Assembly (NCBI GenBank): GCA_963825175.1
Contig: CAWGSA010000002.1
Span: 2,870,017-2,934,016, forward strand
Source of the DNA: DATFTF01 sp963825175
Lineage (GTDB): Bacteria > Acidobacteriota > Thermoanaerobaculia > UBA5066 > Gp7-AA6
Direction of reading: 5' to 3'
DNA: 64,000 nt
In this document: piece by piece, positions 63,807 through 64,000 of the stretch
Numbering within the stretch: position 1 is the first letter of the stretch
Layout: every line of letters starts with the position of its first letter
Position numbers and translations under genes: made by a program
The notes under the pieces: model-generated
The model's input: only the letters and a program-made list of their open reading frames with translations
The model's database searches: none
Told to the model about the DNA's origin: nothing

Positions 63807-63881
63807 TTGCCATAGCATTGGCCATGCGAAGTTCAAAAAGTTTCCACCCAGACGGTTTAGATTTTCAATCAAGGAATTCAT
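63786..63881 (-). pseudogene. N-terminal fragment of a BlaR1/M56-type membrane peptidase
   Basis: From an ATG at 63881 the minus strand reads MNSLIENLNRLGGNFLNFA and continues PMLWQSSLLIFA, the first helix of M56-family antirepressor proteins. It ends after 32 residues at about 63783, exactly where the plus-strand barrel gene is cut. No BlaI-type repressor lies in the remaining bases. Confidence 0.65.
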
Positions 63882-64000
63882 GCCATGGTTTTCATTAATG
63901 CGGGTGTGTTTTCAAAACCGACAAACGTTTGGTGTGTGCCCGTCCTCGGGCGAAACAACTTCTGTCGATCAAGGCCAACCCGATAAAAGGAACGCACACC
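63882..64000. other. Final 119 bp, no gene recognised
   Basis: AT-richer sequence upstream of the M56 fragment; no repressor gene, repeat or terminator seen before the window ends. Confidence 0.4.

Overview
The first ~53.9 kb are strongly GC-rich DNA of a Gram-negative bacterium: an outer-membrane TolC-type protein, lipoprotein and Sec signals, many genes with 1-4 bp ATGA/GTGA overlaps, and almost no unused space. The mix of a PknB-type kinase, DUF4388, HD-GYP, DUF3536-type GH57, TgpA/DUF58/MoxR and NrfHA suggests Acidobacteriota or a neighbouring phylum. This is inference from gene content, not from a tree. The last ~10 kb (about 53.94-63.78 kb) are visibly less GC-rich and lack the intergenic heptamer arrays of the first part. 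This block starts and ends inside truncated genes, so it is either a transferred island or a contig chimera. Its genes (very large multiheme cytochromes, an AMIN/beta-barrel protein) also look acidobacterial.

Layout: 0-7.3 kb holds argG (cut by the window edge), a membrane Ser/Thr kinase and an ABC-permease/TolC/HlyD export operon. 7.4-13.7 kb holds a secreted protein whose start is broken by a small palindromic element, then a glucan-degradation set (malQ with a frameshift, glgP, GH57). 13.8-24.5 kb holds a second MITE-like element, an HD-GYP response regulator, a DUF4388-TM-periplasmic-binding fusion, a beta-lactamase-fold hydrolase, and a ~2.5 kb insert of a beta-propeller gene bounded by tRNA-Gly and a copy of the tRNA 3' end. 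A zinc-ribbon protein and YraN follow. 24.5-38 kb is one long minus-strand run: yceD, rpmF, plsX, fabH, fabD, a class-A-type serine hydrolase, fabG (apparent CTG start), acpP, fabF, etfB, etfA, an EMO-like Fe-S quinone oxidoreductase, nrfH, nrfA. It joins fatty-acid synthesis, electron-transfer flavoprotein and nitrite ammonification. 38.2-43.2 kb is an exopolysaccharide operon (three GT4 transferases and a polyprenyl sugar-phosphate transferase). 43.2-51.8 kb holds an ankyrin protein, TgpA/DUF58/MoxR (moxR frameshifted), manC, murB, pgpA and recA. 51.9-53.9 kb is a large exported protein cut off at the junction.

54.4-63.8 kb encodes a 23-heme cytochrome, a giant tandem-repeat cytochrome with about 58 CXXCH motifs (frame broken many times in its second half), and an AMIN-domain/beta-barrel outer-membrane protein. 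Together they look like a porin-cytochrome type extracellular electron conduit.

The structure least explained by genes is a set of about 14 intergenic arrays of 7-bp (sometimes 8- or 9-bp) tandem units, mostly arranged as facing inverted arms. Each locus has its own unit sequence, and arrays occur from 4.4 to 49.1 kb.
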